Assembly: GCA_014706295.1 (NCBI GenBank)
Contig: JACSVZ010000008.1
Location: forward strand, 310,001-374,000
Source: Lycocorax pyrrhopterus obiensis
Taxonomy: Eukaryota; Chordata; Aves; Passeriformes; Paradisaeidae
Direction of reading: 5' to 3'
DNA length: 64,000 bases
Part shown: positions 1 through 12,560 of the stretch, in pieces
Layout: every line of letters starts with the position of its first letter
How positions within the stretch are numbered: position 1 is the first letter of the stretch
The notes under the pieces: model-generated
Database searches by the model: none
What the model was told of the DNA's origin: nothing
What the model saw: only the letters and a program-made list of their open reading frames with translations
Translations under genes and position numbers: made by a program

Positions 1-2676
1 TTCTGTGTTTCTCGGGTTGAAGATACGTTGATCATGATTTCCACTTCGGTTCTTTACAAGGAAATTCTCCTGGGCAGGTGTTTAAGTCCTCTGAAGTGTT
101 TATTCCGTGGAAATGACTGTACAAGTTAGTGATGCATGCCTGTGCTCAGGTAGGAGGATGGGAGCCAGAGTTATTTGCAAAGTGCTGTAGTGATATTTGC
201 ATGGGAATACTTTGGCAGGTGGTAAACATTTGTGTTGGTAACTACACAAAGCAAAACCTACAGTTAGCTGTTTTCAATATGCACATTTCAGTAACTCCCC
301 AACCTTTAATCTGTTTATTTCACAAAAACAGCAGGAACAGAAACCTCCTGACTGTTTGAGCTGAGCCTGGTGGGCCTTAATTTTGATCGTTTCTCTATAG
401 CTGTGCCAAATAGCTGCTGCACTGGAGTAAATCTTGGTCTCTTCAGTCTCCGGACTTCCCTCAGTGATGATTTTCCCACTCTTATTCCATGACCTGTGTT
501 CCTGTGGCTTTTGTGTCGACTGTGACAACAGTGATTCCTTTTTCCCCTCTCTCCTTCCACGTCATCCCAATTTGACATGCTGCCTTCTCATTTCTGTTGA
601 CATTGTAACTTAGTCTGCTCTTCCTGAAAAATCTTAATGTTGACACCCTTCCACCTCTTAAATGGGGTAGAAGCATCCTTGTGACCTGATGGCTGCCAGG
701 TTGTTGGAGAGAGTGCAGGGAATAAGCCCTTGTTTAGACCAACACAGCTTCTGGTTTCCTGCCAGTCCTGAATTTAAATAAATGTTTCTGGTGAGGAAAG
801 GGTTTTAAGGAGAGAAACATGGTCCGTATTGCTGGTAGGACTCTGTACAAGTTGGCCTCAATTTCAGTATCCCAAAAGTGGGAGTCAGTCATGCAGCACT
901 ACTCTAATTTGAAGTGATGAAGGATCCTGAGTGTTGCTCGAGATGAGAGTTGGCACCTTAATGATGTTTTGGTATCAACAGTAAATATCTCTGACCTTTA
1001 AAGGAAGACTCAAAATTGAGACTTTGAACTCCCCTGGAATTACACCTTCCACTGGCTGCATTGCAAGCCTCTGTGTGATGCCCCAGGTTGGGATATTCCT
1101 GGGAACATGTAGAAATAACTCTGTGATTACATCTTTTGTTGTTTTGTTTTGGTTTGGGTTTTTTTTGCTTGGCAAAGGCCTTAATCCAGAGATCCTTTAA
1201 CTTAGCCTTTGGGTATTGTACCTGTTGTGCCTGACTGCAACTCCTTGTTCAGGCTGTAACCACTCTTCCCATCATTCAGTTTCCCTGTGTCATTACTGCC
1301 CTGATTACAGAGCATTTTGGGAGAGGGTGTTTATCTTTGCCACAGAGAACACTCCTGTTTCCTTCCCCTCTGTGTAATTGTTGGTGTGTCGCGGGTTCAG
1401 GAGGGGTGGCAGCTTTTTCAGGCACTGCTCTCTGCTGCTTTTGTTGCTTATTCCTCCCCCCATATAGTTGTATTCCCCAGTTCAGGCTTAAATAGTAAGT
1501 TGGAAAAAGCTTGGGATGTTGAGGGAGGTGACGAGGGCTCGGACAGGCTTTCCCAAAAAGTGGGGAACATTTATTTCTGGTGTGTGACCACAGGTGAGTA
1601 ACTTTATTCTCCTCTCCTAGAGAGAGAAAGGAATTCTGTTCACCTCATACCTTTTTCTAGTTGTGTGTGCCTAAGAAGTTTCTCCAAATAGGGATTATTT
1701 TTTAGCTTTGTGACCTAACAGGATGCTGAAGTCACTTTGGCCTTCCATGCACAGATTAAAAGCGTGGGAAAGGCTTTTTGCATTCCTTGAGCTTTGCCCA
1801 GTGCACCTGCTATGAAGTTTTTTTGCTCAGGTGATTATGATGACCAATATTTTAGAGATGATAGCTCATACTTCAGTCTCTGCACTTGCTTCTGGCTGGC
1901 ATGGGAGACCTGCTATCCTTTGGAAGCTTGTCTTCTTCCTGCAGGGAAAGGGTGGGGATGAGATGAGAAGCAATATCACCAAGGTCATGTTTATTGCTGG
2001 GTGGAATCAGTGGAAAGTCCGAGGCTTTGCAGAGGAATTGTGCCAGGGAGCCTCTACACCTTTGAATGTGTGCAGAATGTTCTAGAAGAGAATTAGGGAA
2101 CTGATTGCTCACCTGTGTGTGCTTTGGTGCATGTCTAGAGAGTGCTTGTTCCATCTCTTAAGCTGCTTTCTTGATGCTTTTACTGCTTTTGTGTGATTCT
2201 ACTGCGCTTTCCTGTGGCTTTTAAGTTCTTACACAGTGCTGCACATAATAGGTGCTTTTAGCCAAGCTTCCCAATTTTATAAAACTTGGCTTGAAATTGT
2301 TCAGCAAAAGATCCAGGGAGAAGTGTCGAGAGCAAGAGATCTTGGTTGTTGGGCGGGTGTACCTATAAAAAGATCTGATGAATAATGCACTGTGCTGGCA
2401 AGAGTGTCGGAGGCTTGTCGTGGTTCTGGGAGTGCCACGAGTTGTGCAAGTTGTAGTAGATACTATTGCCTGGGCACTGCTCTGTGCCTGTATCAGCAAA
2501 TGTGGACAAAAAATTAAAATACTGTGGCATTGCTGAATGCACAGTAGAGAATTTAGTGTGATGCGTTCTAAAATTAAAGCATTTAACGTTCTACCCCTGT
2601 GAAAAAAAAATGCCTGCAGCTGTTTAAAACAAAAATATTTATTGGAAAATGCTGTAGGAACCAAAGTGTTTTTATA
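1..2676. other. Non-coding stretch, no gene recognised
   Basis: Mixed AT-moderate sequence with only short chance reading frames, all interrupted and none resembling a protein family I know. It is either the proximal part of MCU intron 1 or MCU-upstream intergenic DNA. The choice depends on where MCU exon 1 lies, which I could not determine. I looked for coding exons of MICU1, the neighbour expected upstream on the opposite strand in vertebrates, and found no convincing match. Confidence 0.6.
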
Positions 2677-2945
2677 GGGTCATTGAGGCTGGAAAAGACC
2701 TCCAGTATCATCCAGCCCAAGCTGTGCCCGATGCCCACCTTGTCCCCAGCCCAGAGCACTGAGTGCCGCCTCCAGCCCTTCCTTGGACACCTCCAGGGAT
2801 GGGCACTCCAAACCTCCCTGGGCAGCCCGGGCTTCCGAGGCTTCCCACCCAGGCCAGCAGCTGCTTGCATCACCTCCAGCCTGTGGGTTTGGTTGCTTTT
2901 GGCTCCTCAGGTGCCATGTGAGGAACACAGACGTGTGTAATGGGT
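2677..2945 (-). repeat. CR1 LINE fragment, antisense
   Basis: From about 2677 the + strand reads like the reverse complement of a CR1 3' region. It has a 'ggctggaaaagacctcca'-type start, then a run on 'cttccttggacacctccagg' and 'ctccctgggcagcc'. Divergence is appreciable and the right edge near 2945 is approximate. CR1 is the dominant bird LINE and its copies are usually truncated at the 5' end, as here. Reading frames within it are repeat-derived. Confidence 0.8.
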
Positions 2946-5900
2946 GGTGTAATGCCCAGTTGTGATCTCAGTTGGGTTTTCTGTGCTGCATCCTGCTATT
3001 TCATCTCTGCTGCTTTGAAATACGAGTTCACTGGAAGAATCCTCCTGGGGGCAAATCTAGATGTGATCTGGTACTCTTGAGAGCCAAGAAGAAAGTCTCT
3101 GTGTGTGTATGGAGGGGGGAGAAATGTAATTAGCAGGATCTTGGGTACATTAATTGTTTTGGAAGAAATTTGTTGTGCTGGAAAATGCAGGTCAGTTGAG
3201 GTACCAAGCCTGCCTGAAACAGAGATCTAAAGCTGCTGGAATTTGAGAGGAAAAAGGGAGGTGACTTGTTTTTCATGGTGTTGCCCTAGAAATTGTGGGG
3301 TTTAGCAAATTTTATTTTTGATCATGTATTGCTTTTCTTTAATGCTTTTCACTATATGCTGCCAGCAAGAACAGGTGAGGCTCTAAAGAGCTGTTTAAAA
3401 GAAAAAGTGGGAACTGGGGGCTTCTACCATGAAATTAGGAAGAAATGAGCATTACTTCTGAAAAAGCTTGAGCCCTGTTAAAAAGGCATCACTGACTTAT
3501 TCAATTCCAAACAGAAAGCTGCCTTCTGGCCACGGCCTGCCCGTGGTGTCAGTAACCTGACAAAAACCCTGCGGTCCTGTTTGTCTCTCCTCAAACCATT
3601 TCACACAGCGCTGTGGGGGCAGCGTTGCAGCTCTGTGCCATAAGTGCTCCTAAGCTGGGCTCTGTGTGTTACGTTCTTGGCTCTGTGTGGCTTGAGGAAG
3701 CCTCTCAAGGAGTCTGTGCTCACTGGAGTCGTGCTGCTGGAACTCTGCCTGCTCTGTTTTGGCTGTTTCCTCCTGGATGCTGGCGCAGGAAATACTTGGT
3801 GTGTTCAATGTGTAGTTAATAAAGAAGAGGTGGTCAGTGAAAAGCAGATGCCTCAGCGGACTGCTCCAGCATTTTGCTCATCTTTCCTTTCCCCTAAATA
3901 GCCTTTCCAGCTCTTTTAGCAGGGCTGTGGTGCCCCTTCTGTGCTCGCCGTGCGGAGGGCAGTGATGCCGACACCGCTGCGCTTGCCCTTCAAGGTGTGA
4001 GGTGGTGTGAGGGAGCAGAGGTCAAGCTATTTATTTCATGTGTTAGAGCTGTGAAATGCTGGCACTGACCAACGTCCAGCTCATGAAAACATCCTGCAGT
4101 AATCCCCTGTCTCCGTGAGGACGTGGAGCAGCAAGCGTGGAACAGTGGCAGCTGCAGCTCTGCTGTCACTGGCTCAGGAGCCCTTCAGAGGTGTCTTGTC
4201 CCCCTGCCCCTGGAAAAAATCATCTGCTTTCTCCTCCTACAGCCAGGATTTATAATTCCCTATGGATTTATTAGTGGGCAAGGATTTCTTTTAGGCAGCA
4301 GTACACAGAACTGGATGTAGTGAAACCCAACTGCAATGAGTCCTGCTAACAGTGGGATTGATGAACTCTGCTTTCCGAAACTCTTCTCTTTCCCTTTCAT
4401 TCTCTTTCCATAATGACTTGCATTGTAAGTTCTTCTTGCATGTCGTTAAATTATAAATGTTGATAGCAATGATGATAAAATCAGGGTTAGCTGGGACTCT
4501 GATGTGCAAAGCAGGTGAGGCTGAGTTGGGAGAGCTGTTTCTGTAGTGGGTCTGTAGCAGGTGGGATATTTCCCAAAGTGACCCGGGTTTGAATCTCCCT
4601 TCACAGGAGTATGTAGGCTTTTTGCATTATTTATTGAGGAAAATGCGTAATCTGGCCTGTTTTTCTATTTCTGTCTTAAAGCAACAAGACCGCCATGGCA
4701 AAGGTAACCTTCCAGAGCTCTAAATGCAAAAGGCAACGCTAAGGCTGTTCCCAAATCTGTTTTTTCTATGTTTTGTTGCACGCAGTTTACATCTCCAAAC
4801 AAATCAGAGACAAAAATGTTTCTGTCTGTTAAAACAGGAGTTGCCTACTTCAGTGGCTGCAGGGGAAATGGTTAAAGCGTGGCACAGCTCTCCTCCTTAA
4901 GGACCTGCCGAGTGAGGATGGCACTAGTGCTGCCTTGGAATGCAGTGGCTCTCACAATCCATCCTGCTTATGGTGAGAGGAGATGGAAGGGCTTGCTTCT
5001 TTATAAGCTGCTTAGAACAGAGACAAAGCTGCTGGGCTAAGTGCCACCTTTGTGCTTTGCCTTATGCTGCTACTCCTCAGTGTTATTCGCTACTGACGCT
5101 TATTGTATAGAATTTTAAAAGGCCATCTCTGGAGAAATATCTTCCGACTCGGAAGGAGGGGATACAAACAGCTCCATGTGAACCCTTGCAGGGGGAAGAG
5201 GTGACTGTATTAGGAGATACAATTATGTTAAAAGAAAAATCGTTTTTAGACTGGGCAGGCAGCTGCCCAGCATCACAATTTGGCTTGTGATATTTTTGAC
5301 CTTATAGGAGCATGTCTTGGACCGTGGCTGGCTTTTCTGTGCTAGCAATGAGCTTCAGGAGGGATGGGTGAGTCACCCTGGAAATCGGGAATGCCCTCCG
5401 GTGGGACCAACTTAACGATCCCAGATAGTTTTCATCTTGGCTTTCTGTGTTTAGCTGAACCCCAGGGAGCCAAGGAATATCACATGGAAAGGACTTGGAT
5501 GGCTTTCTGAGCTCTAATGAAAAGAAAACTAAAATTACAGGTTTGCTGACGCTGCCTCAATACGAGGCCATTAGAGGGAGCAGGGAAAGAGCATTTGCTC
5601 ACGCAGTGGTGGATCAGGAGCAAGCTGCAGTACCCAGGGTGTTTTCCAGTTCCCTGTCCCTCATGTAGACACACACTGTGTGTGTGTGTGTGAAGGTGTG
5701 GATCCTCATATTCCATGGCTGATGGGAAGAAGGGGAGAGTACAGCACAAGGGCATAACCTTTGCTCTTCCCACTGCTGTTTCCTGTCCCAAACATAAAAG
5801 ATTGTGTATCTGCTGGATATACAGGTGTTATTAAATCAGGCAAACAAGTTCACCAGAGATTATTGTTAACCTGCTCTTGCCATCTTGGACTGAGCCTGAA

Positions 5901-6984
5901 GGCACGGTGTGCCTGGAGCTGTTGAAAATGCAGCCAGGCACTCTTCAAATTCATCAGCAAGTAGTCTGTCATAACTAATTGCCACAAACTAATTCCCACT
6001 GTCCTTTCAGAGACCTTTTGTACATAACTGGTGGGAAAAAAAATAGCCAGATTCTTGCTGGCAGGTTTAGCTGCATAATTAGACACTACCTCCCCCAAAA
6101 TAATATTCAAATAAGCTGAGCAATCTAAAACCCTTTGGCTTCAGGGCACAGTCATGCGATGTGTGGGTTTTCTTGTTTTCTGTGTATTTTAATGAGAAAA
6201 TGATTGAGAAGGTGTTTATCAGGGCTGAGGGGCATCTCCACCAAAGTCAGGACCGTCGCCTTGGGGTTTCCAGAGGTCACTTGACACTGGAGAGTTTTCC
6301 TCTTGGTCAGACAGCCTCATTAAAAACCTTACAAAGGAGGAAGGAGATGGGGTGCTGGGACTGCACTGAGCTGCTGCTGTCTCAGGTATAACTGCCCAAT
6401 TTGTGGCAATTGGGGTAGTGAGGATCTCGTAAATGACACAAGAATCACTTTCCTGCTGTCTCTGTTGAATACTTTTTTCGTGCTAATAGGAGAGGTGAAA
6501 AGTGTTGCTTTACCTTTTCCCCTGCAAGTTAACATTCCTCTACCAGCTGGAAAATAATGCCATAAAATCGGGATCTTTGTAGGAGAACTGGAGATTTTGG
6601 CTGCATTGTAGCCAGTGTAATGAGATGATAGCATATGTTGTGAAGCTGCCCTACACAAATGTATGAAGAGAGAACTTTATTTTCTGGAAGTCATCCCTTG
6701 GGATATGTGAATGCACAGTGTTAGTCAAATACGCTGCTAAAATTGTCTACAAACCCACACCAGGATAATTCAGTGTGTGTTCCTGTGCTTCCCTCTCTAC
6801 ACAACTTGTTTTATGAATATCTCAAACCCCATTGTTTGGGCTCTGCTGTGTGTGGTGTGCGTGCCTGTCTCAAGGTACATGATCCCAAGAGTAATAGCTC
6901 CTGGGAATAGCTCCAAGAGGATGCCAGTGCAGCAGTGGGAAGGATAAAGGTGATGTGGTGTGGACAAGAGCAAATCTTAAAGCT
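2946..6984. other. Non-coding stretch with a small TG microsatellite
   Basis: No exon-like segment recognised. The only simple-sequence feature is a short self-complementary (AC)n(TG)n run at 5670-5692. The rest is unique sequence without clear CpG enrichment. Confidence 0.6.
5670..5692. repeat. (AC)3(TG)8 microsatellite
   Basis: Three AC units are followed directly by eight TG units, so the two halves are partly complementary and could form a small hairpin. It is a likely length polymorphism and has no gene nearby. Confidence 0.85.
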
Positions 6985-7290
6985 CAGCTCGTTCCACCCT
7001 GGCCTTGGATGCTTCCAGGGATCCAGGGGCAGCCACAGCTTTTCTGGGCACCCTGTGCCAGGGCCTGCCCACCCTCACAATATGGAATTTCTTCCCAATA
7101 TCCCATCTAACCCTGCTCTCTGGCAGTTTGAAGCCATTCCCCCTTGTCTTGTCACTCCGTGCCCTTGTCCCAAGTGCCTCTCCAGCTCTTTTGTAGTCCC
7201 TTTAGGCCCTGGAAGGGGCTCTATGGTCTCCTTGCAGCTTTGTTTTCTTCAGGTTAAATAACCTCTGCTCTCTGAGGCTGAGATCTTTTA
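6985..7290 (-). repeat. CR1 LINE fragment, antisense
   Basis: The + strand shows the reverse complement of the CR1 3' region in the usual block order. It runs from 'ccctggccttggatgcttcc', through 'tttctgggcaccctgtgccag' and 'aatttcttcccaatatccca', to the 'ccccttgtcttgtcactcc' and 'ctctatggtctcc' blocks. It fades near 7290 and the terminal octamer repeats are absent at its left end. The frames at 6935-7261 lie inside this element. Confidence 0.9.
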
Positions 7291-10200
7291 GCTGCTGACA
7301 GCAGCTGGCATTTATTTGTGTGAAGTGCCTCTGGATCGACTTGCACACATGTTGGGAGGTCAAGTTGAAGAGCTTCCTGCAAAAGACACATGGATATAGA
7401 CAGGCTCCCTAATGATGGACATAAAAACTGTTCAATCAAGCTTTATAGTGATGCTGTCTGAGTTAACTGAGCTCACAGCTTCATTAACAAGGACATCTCA
7501 CGGCCTGGAATGCTCTGCCATGCGGAGATTTGGAAACAGAAACCTCTTGTAAATATCTCCAAAGAAATCCATGCTTTTGTGCTTCCCCTGTAGCCATGTT
7601 GCAGAATGCTGTGTTCTTTTTCACAGCTATTGATTGAAATATTTTGGTTTCTTTGCTACTCCATTTAAAGCCATAGTAAAAAGATGCTGGAAATAACGCT
7701 TTAAAAAAGCAGCTTGTTCCTTGTTTTTTTTCTGCACTGCCTACCCAAGAAAATGTCACATCAGAGCTGTAGCAGGCTTGGGTTTGAGTGAAAGAATAGT
7801 GGCAGCTCCAGGCAGTAGTTAGTCACTGTCTGAGGAGATGAAAAGGTCTGTAATCCTCAGAGATGTGCTGTGGTCATCTTGTTCCTATTGTCCTGCTTAC
7901 TCGACCTTTGACCAGATACCTCTCTGGGAATTATTTTAAAGACAGAATAATTCTGGTCTTGTTTTTTGGAACAGACTTTTGAATTTTGTTGACATTAAAA
8001 AAGAAGCCTGTTGTGGCTGAAAAAGCTGCACTTGCACAGGAAGGTGATGTAACCCCTCCTGCTCTTCATTGCTCACAACAAGCAGGTGACACTTAAAATA
8101 CACTCAGGTGAACGAAGCCCTGAAGGTGGCTCTGAGTATAATGCAAATAAATACCTGCATTCCCTCTGCCCCTGCCCATGAAAGTGTTCATGTTGTGTTT
8201 TTGATGCTTTTCTGGAGACGGTAAAATGACCTCTGATTTGTGAAGTGACTCAGGAAACTTTAATTACTTAAATATCTGAAGCTTCAGCTGGTTTTGCTGG
8301 CGATAAGCCCTGGCTGTCATGGCAGTAGGACTTTCCCTATTTTAGGCATGTCCAGAGTCTCAAACACCATGAAAAACAATTGGTGAAATTCCTTGGGACT
8401 TCCTCATCACAGCCTTCATTGTCATGTTGCTGTGGAAAAGATGTCTGCCTCCACATTTTATTATGGGAGGGGAAAAAGCTTTAATATTAGAAATGGTGCT
8501 TTCATGCACCTTCTGGCCAGCTTTAAGGAACTGAGGTTAATTCAGAGAGTGAGAGAAATTCCAAGGCTGCTCTTTGGCTGAAATACAGGTGCCCTGATGG
8601 GATAATAAAGAACTTCCAGTTCCTGGTACAGCAAACAGGGAAGTTGTGTGATGTAGAAATAGTCATAGGAGATGGGAACAAAGAGGAGATGTCTGTCTTG
8701 CCTGCTTCTCAGAGCTTGGAGTTGAGCAGAAACCTGCAAGATCTCTAATAAATAGGTTGATTGGGGTGGTTTTTTTAGCCCTTTGTTGTGGTTGCAATCT
8801 TTCTGTGGTGGCTTTATCAGTTCAGCTGTGCTCTGCAAAGGAAAATGCTTTTTTTCCACTACTGCTGGAGAGCACTGATCTCATCCCACTGGGATGAGAA
8901 GGAGCAGCACAGCCTTGAGGTGTGTTACCTACTGCATGAGGGCTTCTGCTCAGGTAGGGAAAGTGTCCTGGGATCTCTTTTTCTCCCTCCTGCCTGCATG
9001 TCATTCCTGAAAATCTGTAACTTGAGGATGAAACCAAGTTCAGAAGTGTGGCCTGTGTAATTGTTAACAGAGACAATTCCAGCAGGAGTGGTGTGGACTG
9101 CAAGTAATGAATGTGGGTTTTTTCCTCTCCCTGAGACTGGATGGGAAATCCATCCAGTGTTTTGTGCCAGGCAGACTGTTGGAAATGCCTCTGGGGGTGG
9201 AAGAGTGAGCTCTGTGAGGTTGATAAGCGGTGTCGTGCTGCAGGGGCTGTGGCTCTGTGTTTGCTGAGCTGGTGGGGTTCAGGTTGGTCAGTACTGATGC
9301 AGATTTTCTAAATGAGTACCAAAATTAGAAGTTGAAACGGCAGGTGATTCTCTAAATGAATTTCTGCCTCAGAGGCAATCCTGAAAAAAATGAGGAAGAC
9401 AGCATATTAGGAGATGTCACAAGAGGCCGTAGCTTGCGTTTCCCTTTTCCACACAACTGAAAACTGGAGCATTGTGTCCCGAGGCTCGGGCATCTCCTAC
9501 TTTTGCTACACCATTTTTACCACACAAGAGAGCGGCCGTGTTTTCATTTGTAGGCAGCCAGGTAGGGCTGAATTGAGAGCTTCAATACAGCCTTTTGATT
9601 GCTGGTTGCTCTGAGCTTGCAAATCAATTTATTTCTGCCTTCTCTTCCAAGCCCTGCCACCTCCGTAAAGTGACAGCACGGCTCGCTGCTGTCCAAGTGG
9701 GAGGGAAGTTGTGAGCACACGGCGGGCAGTGGGTCTCTCCACGCTCTCTACGTGCTCTAAAGCTCCGTGGTGAACGTGCCAGAGCTCTGAGAACAACTTG
9801 TAAGCAAAGCCGGGGACACTCCCATGTACATATCTGGTGTTGCTCAGGGAGACTTTTAATGTGTAGTGTCACTTGGGAAGGTTTGCTGCCTGCCACAACC
9901 TTCGGAGTCAAATCCCTGCTCCTTCCCCTCTCCTTTTGTGCTGTTAATGTCCCCCTGGCATAGATGAGGAGCACTGTTGGAAACGTGCTCCCCCAGCCTG
10001 GGAGCTGCTGACTTTAGGGAAATCATATAGCAGAGCCTTGGGGAAAAGCGAGGGCAGGAGTGTGTTTACTTTTCCTCTGATTTAAAGATACAAATGATCT
10101 TGTCGTGGAGCATATGCATTTTTCTTACTCACTGGTGATGTGAACATGAATTCTTCACTAAAGGGACACATTAATTCTTGGGAAGAACGATTAGAAGTCT

Positions 10201-12079
10201 TCTTCTTTCCTGCCTACCAAGCAATTTTTTGTGCATGTGGTGTCCAAAATGTGGCCGATGTTTACCCATTAATCAGTTTTACTCATTTATCAGTGTCCCA
10301 CCATTCTCCCTGGGTGTTCACAAAATGAAGCATACAGCAGGATATTGGATAAATACGCTGAGCAAAATATGCCTGTGTCTATTAAACAACCAAGTTTAAA
10401 TTGGGAAATATACTTTTGTGTTTTGGCTGCCGCTGAAGGCTGACTTTTCCAGACGAGTTTATTGAAATAACTCCCAGTCCAAATGTTGCACTTTCATTTA
10501 AACCTGCTTTCACCCTCCCCTTCCTGTAGCACTGGGCTGTGGCTGCAACAGGCATGAGAAGTTGCATTCTCAGTTTCCTTCCCTGTAACTGCTCGGGTTC
10601 CTCATGGAGAGGTGCTGAGCTCTGTGGTTTGAGCGTGAACATGCAAATGTCTGCAATAAAAGCTTCAGCCCTAAAATTTCAGGGTGTAATCTAGGTACCA
10701 GGTGGTGGAGCTGCCAGCTTGGGCAGGATGGCAAGCTCCTCTGAGCTTCAGAAATGGAGCCAAATCCTGATGTGAAGAATGCTCATGTGCTTCAAAAAAT
10801 TTACAGGAACGAGTGGTGTGCAGGAGTGTGGGAAGTCTTGACTTCCCAGTTTCGTGTTTGTGAAAATGTTGTTGTTCTGTGAACATAAACCCTTACCCAC
10901 CGTGTAGGTCTGGCGTCTGCCCTTAGTTGAAGCAGATACCTCGCTCGAATAAGCACGAAGCGTTAGTGTGGAATGAATTCTTTGCGGAGCACGGTGTGTT
11001 GCTGCACAGCAAGGCAGCAGTCGATGCAATCGCACGGAGTCCGGTTGCCATCTCTGCCTGGAGCTGAGCACGCTGTCTGGGGCACGGCTTTCCCTGCCCA
11101 GGGCACTCCAGGGCAGGTCTCAGGCACTCCTTTGTGTCTGATGGAACAGCAGCTGTAGGAATAGTAATGCTTGTTTAAGCCTCCCGTTGGAAAAATGGGC
11201 TTCTGAGGGGAGCGTGAATGTTCAAAAGAGAGAAAGATTTCCAAGAGCCTTTAGCATAAAGATTGTGGTGGCTGAGTTTTATTTTTCTAGTGAAAATCCC
11301 TGTTTGTGTTTCAGAACTAAAGCACTCTGCCTACCCATCCCAATTTCTGAATGTAGTTAAAAACACTCTAATTTCTTAAGTTTGACTATTTTACTTTTTT
11401 CAAGGACAAGGCATCTGTTGGAACAGGAGAAAAAAAACCAAAACCGTGTTGGGTCTTTAATGTAGTCTCTGTAGTTAGTTCCAGTGCTTAGCCACTACAC
11501 GTGGATAGGTGAATGTCCCGTTGGCAGGTACTCCAGACTAAAAAGAGTGAATTCTTAGCACAGCACAACGATTTCATTCTGCAGCAATACAATAGCTACA
11601 GTAGAAGCATTTGGCTGCAGCAGAAGGAGCAGAATGATTTCTGCTGGAGTAACTCAGTGTTAATGCAACTCTGGGTCATGTACTTAAGGAAATATATGTT
11701 TCCTTCACAGGGAAGAATTGTTTGTTTAGCAGGGTGGGTGAGTGCAAAGGATCTTGACGGGTTAATAATTTCAGGCTATTTTTTCGAAGTCCGTCTATGC
11801 CATATAAATATGGAAATCACTTCTGTGTGAAGAATTTCCGCATCTTTTTGGGTGGGTAAGTTGTTGCAGTCCCGAATCGCCCGACTGCTTTGTCAACACT
11901 CTCTTCTGTTTGCTCAGTTCCTGCTATTCTGTGGATTTTCTTGCTTTCGCTCTTAGAGCCAATGTAATTCTTTCTGGGAGCGAATTTCCGAACAGAAAAT
12001 TGATGAGTTAGGAGTGTAAAGAGCTATTAATATATCTGCTGGTACGGCATGCTGTGGTCTGCTGAGAGCTGGGGGAGTC
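7291..12079. other. Non-coding stretch, no gene recognised
   Basis: Unique AT-moderate sequence. Reading frames of up to about 115 codons are chance frames in varying positions, with no family resemblance and no paired splice sites of matching phase that I could link to MCU. No repeat was recognised. Confidence 0.6.
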
Positions 12080-12560
12080 GGTGACAAAAATACTCCGCTC
12101 CGCTCTCGTCCGCTGGTCCCTCCCTGCAGCCGTGGCTGCGAACGCAGCGCGGGGATGAGGCTCTGGTTTCAGAGCATCGGGGGAGCCCCAGCACGCAGGC
12201 GGGGAAGGCGAGACTGCGGCGCTCGGCGTGGGAGCTCCCTGCGGCTGCGGTGGCTCCGCCGCGGGGCAGAGCGGCCCGGGGGCGCGGCTTAACTTCGTCT
12301 CAAAGCCTGCTTTTGTTACGCCCCGTGGAAATCTGCGCGGCCGAGGGGAGCTGGGATTCCTTGTGCGTCGCCCTTCCCGCTCAGCAGAAGGGAAAGCCAT
12401 CATCCCACCATCCCGCGGGGGAATCTCCCGGTTCCCAGCTCCGTCCCCGGCTGCTGGTGCTCCGCTGGCAACCTTCGGCCTCCTGCGGCAAGGATGTCGC
12501 TGTGCCGGCGTCAAGCCTGCACTTGACTCCCCGTGTCGGCTTCTGGGGGATGCCCTCGGT
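12080..12560. promoter_or_regulatory. CpG island, candidate promoter
   Basis: By hand count about 50 CpG dinucleotides fall in roughly 480 bases, with GC near two thirds. That is close to the number expected without CpG depletion, whereas the flanks are CpG-poor. In vertebrates such islands usually mark promoters. I could not find the MCU first exon in it: no reading frame ends at a good GT donor in the required phase. An arginine-rich ATG frame of 45 codons opens at 12155 and stops in the island, and a long minus-strand frame crosses it. It may be the MCU promoter with an unrecognised exon, an alternative intronic promoter, or the start of a non-coding RNA. A TTTTAAAA element near 12578 and an octamer ATTTGCAT near 12697 lie just to the right. 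Confidence 0.8.

Noticed and set aside
4575..4605. B-box-like 'gggtttgaatctccc'
   Set aside because: No matching A box or acceptor stem upstream, so not called as a tRNA.
6935..7261. 108-codon + strand frame
   Set aside because: Lies inside an antisense CR1 fragment; the encoded sequence is translated repeat.
1..12000. Possible MICU1 5' exons on the minus strand
   Set aside because: MICU1 is the expected neighbour upstream, but I could not find its conserved N-terminal peptide in any minus-strand segment.
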